From Gemmatimonadota bacterium (lineage in GTDB: Bacteria; Gemmatimonadota; Gemmatimonadetes; Gemmatimonadales; GWC2-71-9), in NCBI GenBank assembly GCA_016713785.1, contig JADJOM010000003.1:1755501-1819500 (forward strand): a stretch of 64,000 nt of DNA. The letters are read 5' to 3'. Positions within the stretch are counted from its first letter, which is position 1; the number at the start of each line of letters is the position of its first letter. A program made the position numbers and the translations under genes. Shown in pieces: positions 19,203 to 27,242 of this stretch. The notes under the pieces were generated by a model. That model was not told where the DNA came from, did no database searches, and saw only the letters and a list, made by a program, of their open reading frames with translations.

Positions 19203-19267
19203 CTTAGGATCACTATCGAATAAGCGAAAGTCACAATTTCCTTTGGCTCACATAAGCCTTGGCTTAT
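19203..19267. promoter_or_regulatory. Candidate CbbR operator between cbbL and cbbR
   Basis: A perfect palindrome ATAAGCC-TT-GGCTTAT at 19252-19267 ends just before the cbbR ATG. A second half-site pair, CTTA (19203-19206) and TAAG (19221-19224), lies about 30 bases away. The LysR consensus T-N11-A can be read in both. Paired sites of this kind allow CbbR to repress itself and activate cbbL, and the region is noticeably richer in A/T than its surroundings. Confidence 0.6.
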
Positions 19268-19269
19268 CC

Positions 19270-20196
19270 ATGGAAGTCTCCTTCCGACAGCTTCGTGTCT
19301 TCATCGCCGTCGCCCATCAAGGCAGCATGGCCCGGGCGGCCGCCACCCTCCACGTCACCCCGCCCGCCATCTCCATGGTGATCCGCGACCTCGAAGCCCA
19401 GGTCGGGCTGCCCCTGTTCGACCGGGAGGGGCGGAAGCTCAGCCTCTCCGCCGGCGGCAAGTGGTTCCTGGAGCATGCGCGCAAGCTGATGGCCTCGCTC
19501 AAGGAGGCCGAGGACGCCATGGCGCGGTTCCGCCGGCTGGAGGAGGGGTTGCTGACCATCGGGATCGTGAGCACGGCGAAGTACTTCGTGCCCCGGCTGC
19601 TCGCCCGCTTCCGGCTGACGGCGCCCGGGGTGGAGCTGCGCCTCCGGGTGGCCGGCAACCGCGAGGCGCTGGTGAACCTGATGATGGCCGGCGAGGCCGA
19701 CCTGACGGTGATGGGCCGCCCGCCCCGCACCCTGGCCACGCGGGCGGAGGTGTTCGCCCAGCACCCGCTGGTGTTCGTGGCGCCGGCGGGCCACCCGCTC
19801 CTCGCGATCGGCCGGCTGCAGGTGACCGACCTCGCGGACTACCCGTTCATCGTGCGGGAGCCGGGCTCGGGGACCCGGGCGGCGATGGAGCAGTACTTCG
19901 CCGAGCAGAGCTTCATGCCGCGCATCACCATGGACACCTCGAGCAACGAGACCATCAAGCAGGCGGTGATGGCCGGGATGGGCCTCTCGTTCCTCTCCCG
20001 CCACACCCTCGACCTGGAGCTGCGGAGCGGCCTGCTGGGGGTGCTCGACCTCGAGGCCACGCCCGTGATGCGCACCTGGAACGTGGTGAGCCTGCAGTCC
20101 AAGCTCCTCTCGCCCGCGGCGGACCGGTTCCGCCAGTTCATCCTGGCCCACGGCGAGGCGCACCTGCTCGCGGGCGAGGCCCCCACGGCGGCGTAG
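19270..20196 (+). CDS. cbbR: LysR-type regulator of the cbb operon
   Basis: A 308-residue LysR-type protein. The N-terminal winged helix (about 4-63) contains QLRVFIAVAHQGSMARAAAT and the recognition helix TPPAISMVIRDLE; the rest is the periplasmic-binding-protein-like effector domain. Divergent orientation from cbbL across a shared palindromic region is the classic cbbR arrangement. CbbR senses metabolites such as RuBP, NADPH or ATP in other bacteria; the ligand here is unknown. The ATG at 19270 is used because upstream in-frame codons overlap the operator. Confidence 0.92.
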   Translation: MEVSFRQLRVFIAVAHQGSMARAAATLHVTPPAISMVIRDLEAQVGLPLFDREGRKLSLSAGGKWFLEHARKLMASLKEAEDAMARFRRLEEGLLTIGIVSTAKYFVPRLLARFRLTAPGVELRLRVAGNREALVNLMMAGEADLTVMGRPPRTLATRAEVFAQHPLVFVAPAGHPLLAIGRLQVTDLADYPFIVREPGSGTRAAMEQYFAEQSFMPRITMDTSSNETIKQAVMAGMGLSFLSRHTLDLELRSGLLGVLDLEATPVMRTWNVVSLQSKLLSPAADRFRQFILAHGEAHLLAGEAPTAA

Positions 20197-20213
20197 CGCC
20201 CGCCGGACGCACC

Positions 20214-20244
20214 ACGCCCCGTCGCGCAGGGCGCGGCGGGGCGT
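20214..20244. terminator. Hairpin between cbbR and a convergent small gene
   Basis: ACGCCCCGTCGCGC and GCGCGGCGGGGCGT form a 14-bp stem with one G-U and a 3-base loop. It sits between two convergent genes and probably terminates both. Confidence 0.65.
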
Positions 20245-20263
20245 TACCCAGGTCCCCGGGCGG

Positions 20264-20500
20264 TCACGCGTCGAGCGCCCGGCGCTTCCGCACCTCGCGC
20301 ACCACCACCGCCGCGGCGGCGAGGGCGCCCACCAGCGCGCCGGTCTTCGCGGCCCTGGCGCCTACCTTGCCGGTGGCCCGCACCTTGGCCTTCACCGCCT
20401 TCCGGCCCTCCGCCACCAGCACCCGGGTTTCCACCTTCTGGTACGCCTTCCGCGCCGCCTCCCGTCCCTTCGCGGCGAGCTTCCTGGTCAGCCGTGTCAT
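20264..20500 (-). CDS. Small basic Ala/Lys-rich protein with hydrophobic C-terminal helix
   Basis: A 78-residue protein with a strong ribosome-binding site (GGAGGG 5 bases before ATG 20500). The first 50 residues are strongly basic and helical (RKLAAKGREAARKAYQKVET and more Lys/Arg). They are followed by GALVGALAAAAVVV, which could span or dip into a membrane, and a basic tail KRRAL. No family is recognised. The charge pattern suggests a nucleoid-associated or membrane-tethered stress protein, but that is a guess. It appears to be a single-gene unit. Confidence 0.65.
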   Translation of the reverse strand: MTRLTRKLAAKGREAARKAYQKVETRVLVAEGRKAVKAKVRATGKVGARAAKTGALVGALAAAAVVVREVRKRRALDA

Positions 20501-20654
20501 CGCACCCTCCTGTGGGCCCTTCCTATATGTAGGGACCGGGGACTGAAGCGGGGGTGGGGATGGCGTGAAGGGGTCCGAGGGGCTTTCGCGGGCGGCTCGA
20601 GCGGCGGGGACGCCGCCTCGGGGTGTGCGATCACGCGGCGTGGGGGCCAGCCGG

Positions 20655-21671
20655 CTACGGGGTCGCCCCCGTGGCCGGCGTGCCAGGCCCGAGCGTGGCC
20701 CGCCCGATGGTCCCGGCATCAGTCCCGAACCAGAGGCTCCGCGATTTCCGGTCGAACACCATGTGCCGCACCACCACCCCGCCACTCCCGGCGATGGGAA
20801 CCGGCGTCCCGAACCGGCCGGTCCGCGGATCGAAGCTCACCAGCCGGTTGGGCTGCACCCCGGTCTCGACCTGCCAGACCATGCCCTGGTCGTCCCCGGC
20901 CATGGCGTAGGGGGCGGAGCGGGCGCCGGCGGGGTTCGGCCACTCGGAGAAGCTCCCGGTGGCGGGGTCCAGCCGCACCAGCTTGCCCCGGTTGTAGTCG
21001 CCGGCATAGACCTGGTCGTTCGCGGCGATGACGATCCGGCGCGGTCGGGCGGCGGGATCGGGAATGGTGAACTCGCGCAGCGCGTAGCTGACCGGGTCGA
21101 TGGTGCCGATGCGGTTGCCACCGAACTCCACGAACCAGGGGCGCCCCTTCGAGTCGAGGCCGATCCCGTAGGGCCGGGAGCCCGGGAGCGGCATGCGCAC
21201 CACGCGGATCGCGCCGCTCCGGGGGTCGAGGTGGGCCACGGCGTTGGACGCCTGCAGGGTGAACCAGAGGCTGCCATCGGGGGCGAAGGCCAGGGTGTGC
21301 GGGTCGCTCAGGTCGGCCGCGGGCATGGGCCAGGTCCGCACCAGCCCGGAGGCGGGATCGAGACGGCCGATGGTGCCGTTGCGATTGCCGGTGAACCAGG
21401 GGGCGCCGTCGGGCCCGATCACCACGTTGTGCGGCAGGGTTCCCGCCTCGAGCTCGAAGCGGCGGAACGTGCCGGTGCCCGGGTCCAGGACGCCAACGTA
21501 GTTCCCCACCTGGCCCACGAACCAGACCCGGCCATCGGCGGCCACGGTCGGGTCGCGCGGACGGGTATCGGACCAGGGAACGGTCCACTCGGTCACGGTG
21601 GCCTGCTGGGCGGCGGCGGGCGCGGCGAGGGCGGCCAGCAGGGGGATCACGGCCACTGAGGGATGGCGCAT
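20655..21671 (-). CDS. Exported beta-propeller protein, virginiamycin B lyase-like (Vgb/SMP-30-like fold)
   Basis: A 338-residue protein with a signal peptide ending at APAAAQQ and at least six repeats of about 40 residues with the pattern PDG..WFT...IGRLDP. This repeat is typical of the streptogramin lyase-type seven-bladed propeller family. Most members of the family in environmental bacteria are not antibiotic lyases, and I could not confirm the catalytic His/Glu set of Vgb. A periplasmic or extracellular lactonase-like or binding role is equally likely. It is transcribed alone. Confidence 0.75.
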   Translation of the reverse strand: MRHPSVAVIPLLAALAAPAAAQQATVTEWTVPWSDTRPRDPTVAADGRVWFVGQVGNYVGVLDPGTGTFRRFELEAGTLPHNVVIGPDGAPWFTGNRNGTIGRLDPASGLVRTWPMPAADLSDPHTLAFAPDGSLWFTLQASNAVAHLDPRSGAIRVVRMPLPGSRPYGIGLDSKGRPWFVEFGGNRIGTIDPVSYALREFTIPDPAARPRRIVIAANDQVYAGDYNRGKLVRLDPATGSFSEWPNPAGARSAPYAMAGDDQGMVWQVETGVQPNRLVSFDPRTGRFGTPVPIAGSGGVVVRHMVFDRKSRSLWFGTDAGTIGRATLGPGTPATGATP

Positions 21672-21761
21672 GGCGGCGGGCTCCGGTGAAGGGGATCGGA
21701 TGCCGTGCCACGGGACGGCACGGGTCCACCATTGTACCCCCGCGGCGCGCGCGGGGTTTCG

Positions 21762-22643
21762 CTACGCGGGGCCCGCGCCGAGCGCCGCTCCCATGGCGGC
21801 CAGGTGCGCCGGGGTGCTGCCGCAGCAGGCGCCGATGATGCGCGCGCCGCGGTCGCGGGCGGCGAGGGCGTAGCGCGCCATCACCTCGGGTCCGGCATCG
21901 TAGACGGCGCGGCCCTCCACCAGCCGCGGCATCCCGGCGTTGGCCTTGGCCACCACCGGGACCGACGGGGCCACCGCCACCATGCGCCCGATCACCTCGA
22001 GCATCTCGTCGGGCCCGTTGCCACAGTTGGCGCCCAGGGCCGACACGCCGAGCCGGGTCAGCTCCTTCACCGCCTGCTCCGGGCGGACCCCCATCATGGT
22101 GCGGCCCTTGGTGTCGAAGGTCATGGTGGCGATCACCGGCAGGCCGGGCGCGACGTCCTGCACCCCGGTCACCGCGGCGGCCACCTCGGCCAGGTCGGCC
22201 ATGGTCTCGATCCAGATCAGGTCCGCGCCCCCCGCCACCAGCGCCCGGGCCTGGGCCGCGAAGCCCTCGCGGGCCTCCGCCACCGAGAGTGGCCCCAGCG
22301 GCGCGAGCATCAGCCCGCTCGGCCCGATGTCCCCGGCGATCAGCGCCCCCGGCGCCGCGGCGCGCGCCACCGCGACGGCCGCGCGATTGAGCTCGTCGAG
22401 GCGGTCCGCCAGGCCGTGCCGCTCCAGGCGGAACCGGCTCGCCCCGAAGCTGTTGGTCAGGATGATCCGCGAGCCGGCGGCGGCGTACCCGGCATGCACC
22501 GCGCCGACCCGCTCCGGGTGGATCACGTTCCACAGCTCCGGCGCGGCGCCCAGCTCGAGTCCCTGCGCCATGAGCGCGCTGCCCATGGCGCCGTCGGCAA
22601 GGATGGCACCGGGCGTGGCGAGCAGCTCATCCCATCGGGTCAT
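21762..22643 (-). CDS. Homocysteine S-methyltransferase domain protein (MetH N-terminal-like)
   Basis: A 293-residue TIM-barrel enzyme equivalent to the homocysteine-binding domain of cobalamin-dependent methionine synthase. The opening LADGAMGSALMAQG, the TNSFGASRF loop and the zinc-binding cysteines C207 (ANCGNG), C273 and C274 (GACCGSTP) are all present. These cysteines bind Zn2+, which activates homocysteine thiolate. There is no folate, cobalamin or activation domain in the chain. It is divergent from, and 157 bases away from, a free-standing cobalamin protein, so it probably takes methyl groups from that protein. Direct use of betaine is the main alternative. Confidence 0.88.
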   Translation of the reverse strand: MTRWDELLATPGAILADGAMGSALMAQGLELGAAPELWNVIHPERVGAVHAGYAAAGSRIILTNSFGASRFRLERHGLADRLDELNRAAVAVARAAAPGALIAGDIGPSGLMLAPLGPLSVAEAREGFAAQARALVAGGADLIWIETMADLAEVAAAVTGVQDVAPGLPVIATMTFDTKGRTMMGVRPEQAVKELTRLGVSALGANCGNGPDEMLEVIGRMVAVAPSVPVVAKANAGMPRLVEGRAVYDAGPEVMARYALAARDRGARIIGACCGSTPAHLAAMGAALGAGPA

Positions 22644-22672
22644 GCGGAGCGCGTCCTTTCTCTCTGGGGCGA

Positions 22673-22712
22673 GTCGCGCGTCGTGGAGCGGAACCGCCCC
22701 CCGGCGCGCGAC
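22673..22712. promoter_or_regulatory. Two-tier inverted repeat in the divergent HMT/corrinoid-protein region
   Basis: GTCGCGCG (22673-22680) pairs with CGCGCGAC (22705-22712), with an inner GCG-GAAC-CGC hairpin. It lies in the 5' leader of the homocysteine methyltransferase gene. It could be an operator or RNA structure; I see no B12-box or known SAM-riboswitch core. Confidence 0.3.
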
Positions 22713-22800
22713 CGGAAACGGGACCTGCGCGTCGGTGATTGCGGACCCCTTGGTGGCCCCAGAATATTGCGCCGTCCCGACCATTCACCCAGAGGGGTTC

Positions 22801-23463
22801 ATGCACGAGGAGCTGTTCGCGGCGATGCGGCAGTCGGTCATCGATGGTGATCCGGACGAGGTGCGCGTGCTCGCGCAGCGGGCGCTGGCGCTCGGCATCG
22901 ACCCGCTCGAGGCGATCAACCGCGGCTTCGTGCCGGGCGTGACGCACGTCGGGGAGCAGTTCGGCCTGGGCGAGATGTTCCTGCCCGACCTGGTGCTGGG
23001 CGGCGAGGCGATGAAGGCGGCCGTGGCGGTGCTCGAGCCCGAGCTGGCCCGGCGCGGCGCCCAGCGGGAGAGCCTCGGCACCGTGGTGCTCGGCACGGTG
23101 CGCGGCGACATCCACGAGATCGGCAAGACGCTGGTGCAGACCATGCTCAGCGCCAGCGGCTTCCAGGTGCACGACCTCGGCGTGGACGTGCCGGTGGAAC
23201 GGTTCGTGGGCGCGGTGCGTGAGCTCAAGCCCCACGTGGTGGGGATGTCGGCGCTGCTGACCACCACCATGCCGGGCCAGCGGCTGGTGATCGAGGCGCT
23301 GGAGCGCGAGGGGCTCCGCCAGCAGGTGAAGGTGATCGTCGGCGGGGCGCCGGTGAGCCAGGGATGGGCCACCGAGATCGGGGCCGACGGCTACGGCGAG
23401 GACGCGATGCGCGCGGTGACGCTGGTGAAGGCGCTGCTCGGACGGGAGGCGCCCGCCGCATGA
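22801..23463 (+). CDS. Corrinoid (cobalamin-binding) methyl-carrier protein, MttC/MtbC-like
   Basis: A 220-residue two-domain protein: an N-terminal four-helix cap (about 1-88) and a Rossmann-like B12 domain with the DxHxxG motif RGDIHEIGKT (D103, H105, G108) and the GMSALLTTTMPG loop. H105 is the lower cobalt ligand. Such proteins carry a methyl group on Co(III) between two methyltransferases. It is the first gene of a four-gene plus-strand unit; its stop overlaps the ATG of the MttB-like gene (ATGA). It is equivalent to the cobalamin domain of MetH. Confidence 0.93.
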   Translation: MHEELFAAMRQSVIDGDPDEVRVLAQRALALGIDPLEAINRGFVPGVTHVGEQFGLGEMFLPDLVLGGEAMKAAVAVLEPELARRGAQRESLGTVVLGTVRGDIHEIGKTLVQTMLSASGFQVHDLGVDVPVERFVGAVRELKPHVVGMSALLTTTMPGQRLVIEALEREGLRQQVKVIVGGAPVSQGWATEIGADGYGEDAMRAVTLVKALLGREAPAA

Positions 23464-24908
23464 GGCCGCACGTCACGCTGCTCGACGAGGCCCTGCTCGC
23501 CCGGATCACCGGCGAGGCCATCACCCTCCTCGGGGAGACGGGGGCACGGGTGCAGGCCCCGGCCGCGCAGGCGCTGCTGGCCGACCATGGCGCCACGGTG
23601 GCCGACGGCATCGCGCGGTTCCCCGAGCCGATGCTCCGCGCCGCCCTGGCCACGGCGCCGCCGCGGTTCCACCTGTACGACCGGGCCGGCGCGCCGGCGG
23701 TGGAGTATGGCGGGGAGCGGTCGCACTTCGACCCGGGCTCCTCCTGCGTCAACGTGCTCGACCCGGACACGCGGGCCCAGCGCCCCGCGATGGCCGCCGA
23801 CCTGGTGCGGCTGGTGCAGGTGGCCGAGGGGCTGCCGGCGTACGCGGCCCAGTCCACGGCGATGGTGTGCGACGAGATCCCGCAGGAGATCGCCGACCTC
23901 TACCGGCTCTTCCTGGTGCTGTGGTACTCGGGCAAGCCGGTGGTCACCGGGGCCTTCTCCGCGGGGACCACCCGCGCGATGCTCGCGCTGCTCGAGGCGG
24001 AGTGCGGCGGCGCGGCGGCGCTGCGGGCCCGGCCCCGCGCGGTGTTCGACGTCTGCCCGGTGCCGCCGCTGCTCTGGTCGGACTACGCCGGCGAAAGCCT
24101 GATCCTGCTGGCGCGCGCGGGGGTGCCGGCGGAGATCGTGTCGGTCCCGCTGGCCGGGGCCACCGCCCCGGTCACGCTGGCCGGCGCGGTGGTGCAGCAC
24201 ACCGCCGAGTGCCTCGCCGGCCTGGCCATCCATCAGCACGCGGCCCCGGGAGCGCCGGTGGTGTGGGGGGGCGCGCCGGCGATCTTCGACATGCGGACGG
24301 GCAACGCGCCGATGGGCGCCATCGAGACGGCCATGCTCAACGCCGCCTGCAGCCAGGTGGGCCGGTCGTTCGGGCTGCCCACGCACGGCTACCTCTGCGG
24401 CAGCGACGCGAAGGTGGTCGATGCCCAGGCGGGGCTCGAGACGGGCATGGCGGCGCTCACCGGCGTGCTCGCGGGAATCAGCATGATCTCCGGCGCGGGG
24501 ATGCTCGACTTCCTGGCCTGCCACAGCGCGGAGAAGCTGGTGCTCGACGCCGAGGCGATCGCGTTCGCGCAGCGCTTCGGGCGGGGCATCGAGGCGCGGG
24601 GGGAGTCGCTGGCACTGGCGATGTTCGCGCGGACCGGGCGTAGCGGGGAGTTCCTCAAGCTCAAGGAGACCCGGAACCTCTTCCGCGAGGAGCAGTACCT
24701 CCCCTCGCCGGTGATCGACCGGGCGTCGCTGCGCGGCTGGCAGGACGCGGGGGCGCTGGACGCCTTTGCGCGGGCCCGCGCGCGGGCCGACCAGCTGGTG
24801 GCGGAGTACCGGCGGCCGGCGCTCGCGCCCGAGCGCGAGGCGGCGATGCTCACCCTGATGCGCGCCGAGGCCGCGCGGGTGGGCCTCACGACGCTGCCGG
24901 GCACCTGA
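23460..24908 (+). CDS. MttB-family methylamine:corrinoid methyltransferase without pyrrolysine
   Basis: A 482-residue TIM-barrel protein of the trimethylamine methyltransferase superfamily, with PGSSCVNVLDP, VVTGAFSAGTTRAM and GAIETAMLNAACSQ typical of the group. No in-frame TAG is present, so it belongs to the large non-pyrrolysine branch. Characterised members of that branch demethylate quaternary amines such as glycine betaine, carnitine or proline betaine. It would pass the methyl group to the corrinoid protein encoded just upstream. The exact substrate cannot be inferred. It ends 1 base before the next gene. Confidence 0.88.
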   Translation: MRPHVTLLDEALLARITGEAITLLGETGARVQAPAAQALLADHGATVADGIARFPEPMLRAALATAPPRFHLYDRAGAPAVEYGGERSHFDPGSSCVNVLDPDTRAQRPAMAADLVRLVQVAEGLPAYAAQSTAMVCDEIPQEIADLYRLFLVLWYSGKPVVTGAFSAGTTRAMLALLEAECGGAAALRARPRAVFDVCPVPPLLWSDYAGESLILLARAGVPAEIVSVPLAGATAPVTLAGAVVQHTAECLAGLAIHQHAAPGAPVVWGGAPAIFDMRTGNAPMGAIETAMLNAACSQVGRSFGLPTHGYLCGSDAKVVDAQAGLETGMAALTGVLAGISMISGAGMLDFLACHSAEKLVLDAEAIAFAQRFGRGIEARGESLALAMFARTGRSGEFLKLKETRNLFREEQYLPSPVIDRASLRGWQDAGALDAFARARARADQLVAEYRRPALAPEREAAMLTLMRAEAARVGLTTLPGT

Positions 24909-24909
24909 G

Positions 24910-25590
24910 GTGCGCACCCTTCCAACCCTGCCCGCGGTGAACGCCGCCGAGGTGCTGCGGGCCCAGGGTGCCGACCCCGCCCGGCTGGGCGCGCGGGCGG
25001 GACGGCTGGTGGCCCTGGCGGAGCAGGCGCTCGCGCTGGCCCGGCCGCTGGCCGAGCCCGGGATCGCGGTGACCCGCCATCGGGTCGCCGCCTGCCACGC
25101 CGACGTGGTGCTGCTCGAGGGGGGGCACCGGCTCCGGCAGCCGGCGGTGGCGGCGGCGCTGGCCGGCGCGGAGGAGCTGGTGGCGGCGGCGCTCACCCTC
25201 GGGCCGGCGCTCGAGGCACGGGTCCGGGCGTACGCGGAAACGGCCCCCGGCCTGGCGCTGGCGCTCGACGCCGCGGGGGCCGCGCTGGTGCAGGCCCTCG
25301 CCGCGGAGACGCGGGAGGAGCTGCGCGTCGAGGGGGCGGCCCGCGGACTGGTGGCGGGCACGCCGTTCGGGCCCGGGATGCCGGGGTGGCCGGTGCACCC
25401 GGGACAGCGGGAGCTGCTGGCGCTGCTCGAGACGCCCCCCGCCGGCCTCACGGTGCTGGAGAGCGGGATGCTGACCCCGGCCAAGTCGCTCACCTTCCTG
25501 CTCGGGCTCGGGCGCGGCCTCTCGCCCGGCGGGGAACCGTGCGCCACCTGCGACCAGGGCGGGCGCTGCAAGCAACGCCCGGCCGGCTGA
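24910..25590 (+). CDS. MetH activation-domain-like protein with C-terminal cysteine cluster
   Basis: A 226-residue protein starting at GTG. The middle section (AAALTLGPALEARVRAYAE, then VAGTPFGPGMPGWPV) and the later segment LTVLESGMLTPAKSLTF follow the pattern of the AdoMet-binding reactivation domain of methionine synthase. In MetH that domain remethylates inactive Co(II). The C-terminus ends with CATCDQGGRC (C211, C214, C220), a cysteine set that MetH lacks and that could bind a metal or Fe-S cluster. It lies between the MttB-like gene and the RACE gene, so a role in corrinoid reactivation is likely but unproven. Confidence 0.6.
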   Translation: MRTLPTLPAVNAAEVLRAQGADPARLGARAGRLVALAEQALALARPLAEPGIAVTRHRVAACHADVVLLEGGHRLRQPAVAAALAGAEELVAAALTLGPALEARVRAYAETAPGLALALDAAGAALVQALAAETREELRVEGAARGLVAGTPFGPGMPGWPVHPGQRELLALLETPPAGLTVLESGMLTPAKSLTFLLGLGRGLSPGGEPCATCDQGGRCKQRPAG

Positions 25591-25601
25591 GGCGACCGGC
25601 C

Positions 25602-27242
25602 ATGGCCCTGCCCCTCCGCACCGTCGACTTCCAGCCGCTGGGCCGCCGGGTGGACACGGAACCGACCGCCACCCTGCTCGACGCGGCGCGTGCCGCCGGG
25701 GTGGCCCTGCAGGCGACCTGCGGCGGCGCCGGCACCTGCGGCAGCTGCCGGGTGCAGTGGATCAGCGGGGAGCTCACGCCCGCCACGGCGGTGGAGTTGA
25801 TGGAGCTCGACGCCACGGAGCGCGCCACCGGGCTCCGGTTGGCGTGCCAGGCCTACGCCCTCTCCGACGCGCGGGTGCACCTCCCGGCCGACTCCCTCTG
25901 CACCACCCAGCGGCTGCAGCTCGAGGCGCACGGCGCGGTGACCGTGGACCCGCTCGAGGCGGGACCCGGCGGCCTGGGCCTCGCCGTCGACCTCGGGACC
26001 ACCAAGGTGGCGATGTACCTGGTGGACCTGGCCACCGGGGAGACGATCGCCAGTCGCGCGGCCCCCAATCCCCAGATCGCGTACGGCGAGGACGTCATCA
26101 GCCGGGTGGCGTACGCCGGACAGCAGCCGGACGGCGCGGCCCAGCTCACCCGCCAGATCCGCGATGCGCTGGTGGTGCTGGCGCGCGAGGTCTGCGACGC
26201 GGCCGGGGTGCGCCGGGCGGCGGTGCGGGAGGTGGTGGTGGTCGGGAACACCGCGATGCACCACCTGCTGGCCGACCTCCCGGTGCGCCAGCTGGGGCTG
26301 GCCCCGTACCTGCCGGCGATGACGGGCCCGCTCGACTTCGCGGCCCGGGACCTGGGCTTCGACCTCGAGCCCGGGGCGCGGGTGTACCTGCCGCCGGTGG
26401 TGGCGGGATTCGTCGGCAGCGATCACGTGGCCATGCTGCTCGGCACCGGGCTCGACCGCCGCGCCGGCACCGTGCTGGCCGTGGACATCGGGACCAACAC
26501 CGAGATGACGCTGCTGCATGGCGGCCGCCTCCGCACCTGCTCCTCGCCCTCGGGGCCGGCCTTCGAGGGGGCCCACCTCTCCACCGGCATGCGGGCCGCG
26601 CCGGGCGCGGTGGAGGCGGTCCGGATCCGCGGCAACACGGTGCAGGTGCGCACCATCGACGATGCGCCGCCGATCGGCATCTGCGGCTCGGGCATCCTCG
26701 ACCTGATGGCGGAGCTGCGGCAGGCGGGGCTGCTCAACGAGCGCGGCACCCTCCAGGGCAGCCACCCGGCGCTGCGGTCCGGGGCCAAGGGGCCGGAGAT
26801 CGTCCTGGCCGGGGCGCGGGAGACCGGCACGGGCCGGGACCTCACGGTGGTGCGGCGCGACCTGCACGAGATCCAGATGGCCAAGGCCGCGATCCGGAGC
26901 GGCATCGACGTGCTGCTCGACCGGGCCGGCCTCGGACCGGAGGACCTGGACGAAGTGCTGGTGGCGGGCGCCTTCGGCAGCTACCTCGACCTGCGGAGCG
27001 CGCTGCGCATCGGCATGTTCCCCCCGGTGCCCAGGGGCCGGATCCGGCAGGTAGGCAACGCCGCCGGCCTGGGCGCGCGGCAACTGCTGGTCTCCCCGGC
27101 GCGGCGGCGTCGGGGGGAGGCGCTGGCGGGGCGGGCGGAGCACGTGGAACTGAGCGGGGAGCCCTCCTTCCGCGATCGCTACCTGGGCGCGCTGTGGATT
27201 CCGCACCGCCACCCCGGCGGGGTGGGCGGCGCGGTGCGCTGA
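25602..27242 (+). CDS. Reductive activator of corrinoid enzymes (RACE; 2Fe-2S ferredoxin plus ASKHA-type ATPase)
   Basis: A 546-residue protein. The N-terminal plant-type ferredoxin domain has the cysteine pattern C40, C46, C49 and C82. The C-terminal ATPase part begins near residue 127 with LAVDLGTTKVAMYLVDL and includes VLAVDIGTNTEMTL, GICGSGILDLMAEL and VLVAGAFGSYLDL, the DUF4445/RamA-like core. RACE proteins use ATP to push an electron onto inactive Co(II) corrinoid and restore Co(I). It lacks the two C-terminal 4Fe-4S sites of archaeal RamA. It closes the four-gene methyltransferase unit. Confidence 0.9.
   Translation: MALPLRTVDFQPLGRRVDTEPTATLLDAARAAGVALQATCGGAGTCGSCRVQWISGELTPATAVELMELDATERATGLRLACQAYALSDARVHLPADSLCTTQRLQLEAHGAVTVDPLEAGPGGLGLAVDLGTTKVAMYLVDLATGETIASRAAPNPQIAYGEDVISRVAYAGQQPDGAAQLTRQIRDALVVLAREVCDAAGVRRAAVREVVVVGNTAMHHLLADLPVRQLGLAPYLPAMTGPLDFAARDLGFDLEPGARVYLPPVVAGFVGSDHVAMLLGTGLDRRAGTVLAVDIGTNTEMTLLHGGRLRTCSSPSGPAFEGAHLSTGMRAAPGAVEAVRIRGNTVQVRTIDDAPPIGICGSGILDLMAELRQAGLLNERGTLQGSHPALRSGAKGPEIVLAGARETGTGRDLTVVRRDLHEIQMAKAAIRSGIDVLLDRAGLGPEDLDEVLVAGAFGSYLDLRSALRIGMFPPVPRGRIRQVGNAAGLGARQLLVSPARRRRGEALAGRAEHVELSGEPSFRDRYLGALWIPHRHPGGVGGAVR

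Noticed and set aside
20655..21671. Antibiotic-inactivating streptogramin lyase
   Set aside because: The propeller repeat is shared by many harmless proteins, and the catalytic residues could not be confirmed.
22644..22800. Cobalamin riboswitch upstream of the corrinoid protein
   Set aside because: The B12-box core and flanking helices are not visible in this short region.
23460..24908. Pyrrolysine-type MttB
   Set aside because: There is no in-frame amber codon, and no pyl genes are present, so it is a non-pyrrolysine family member.
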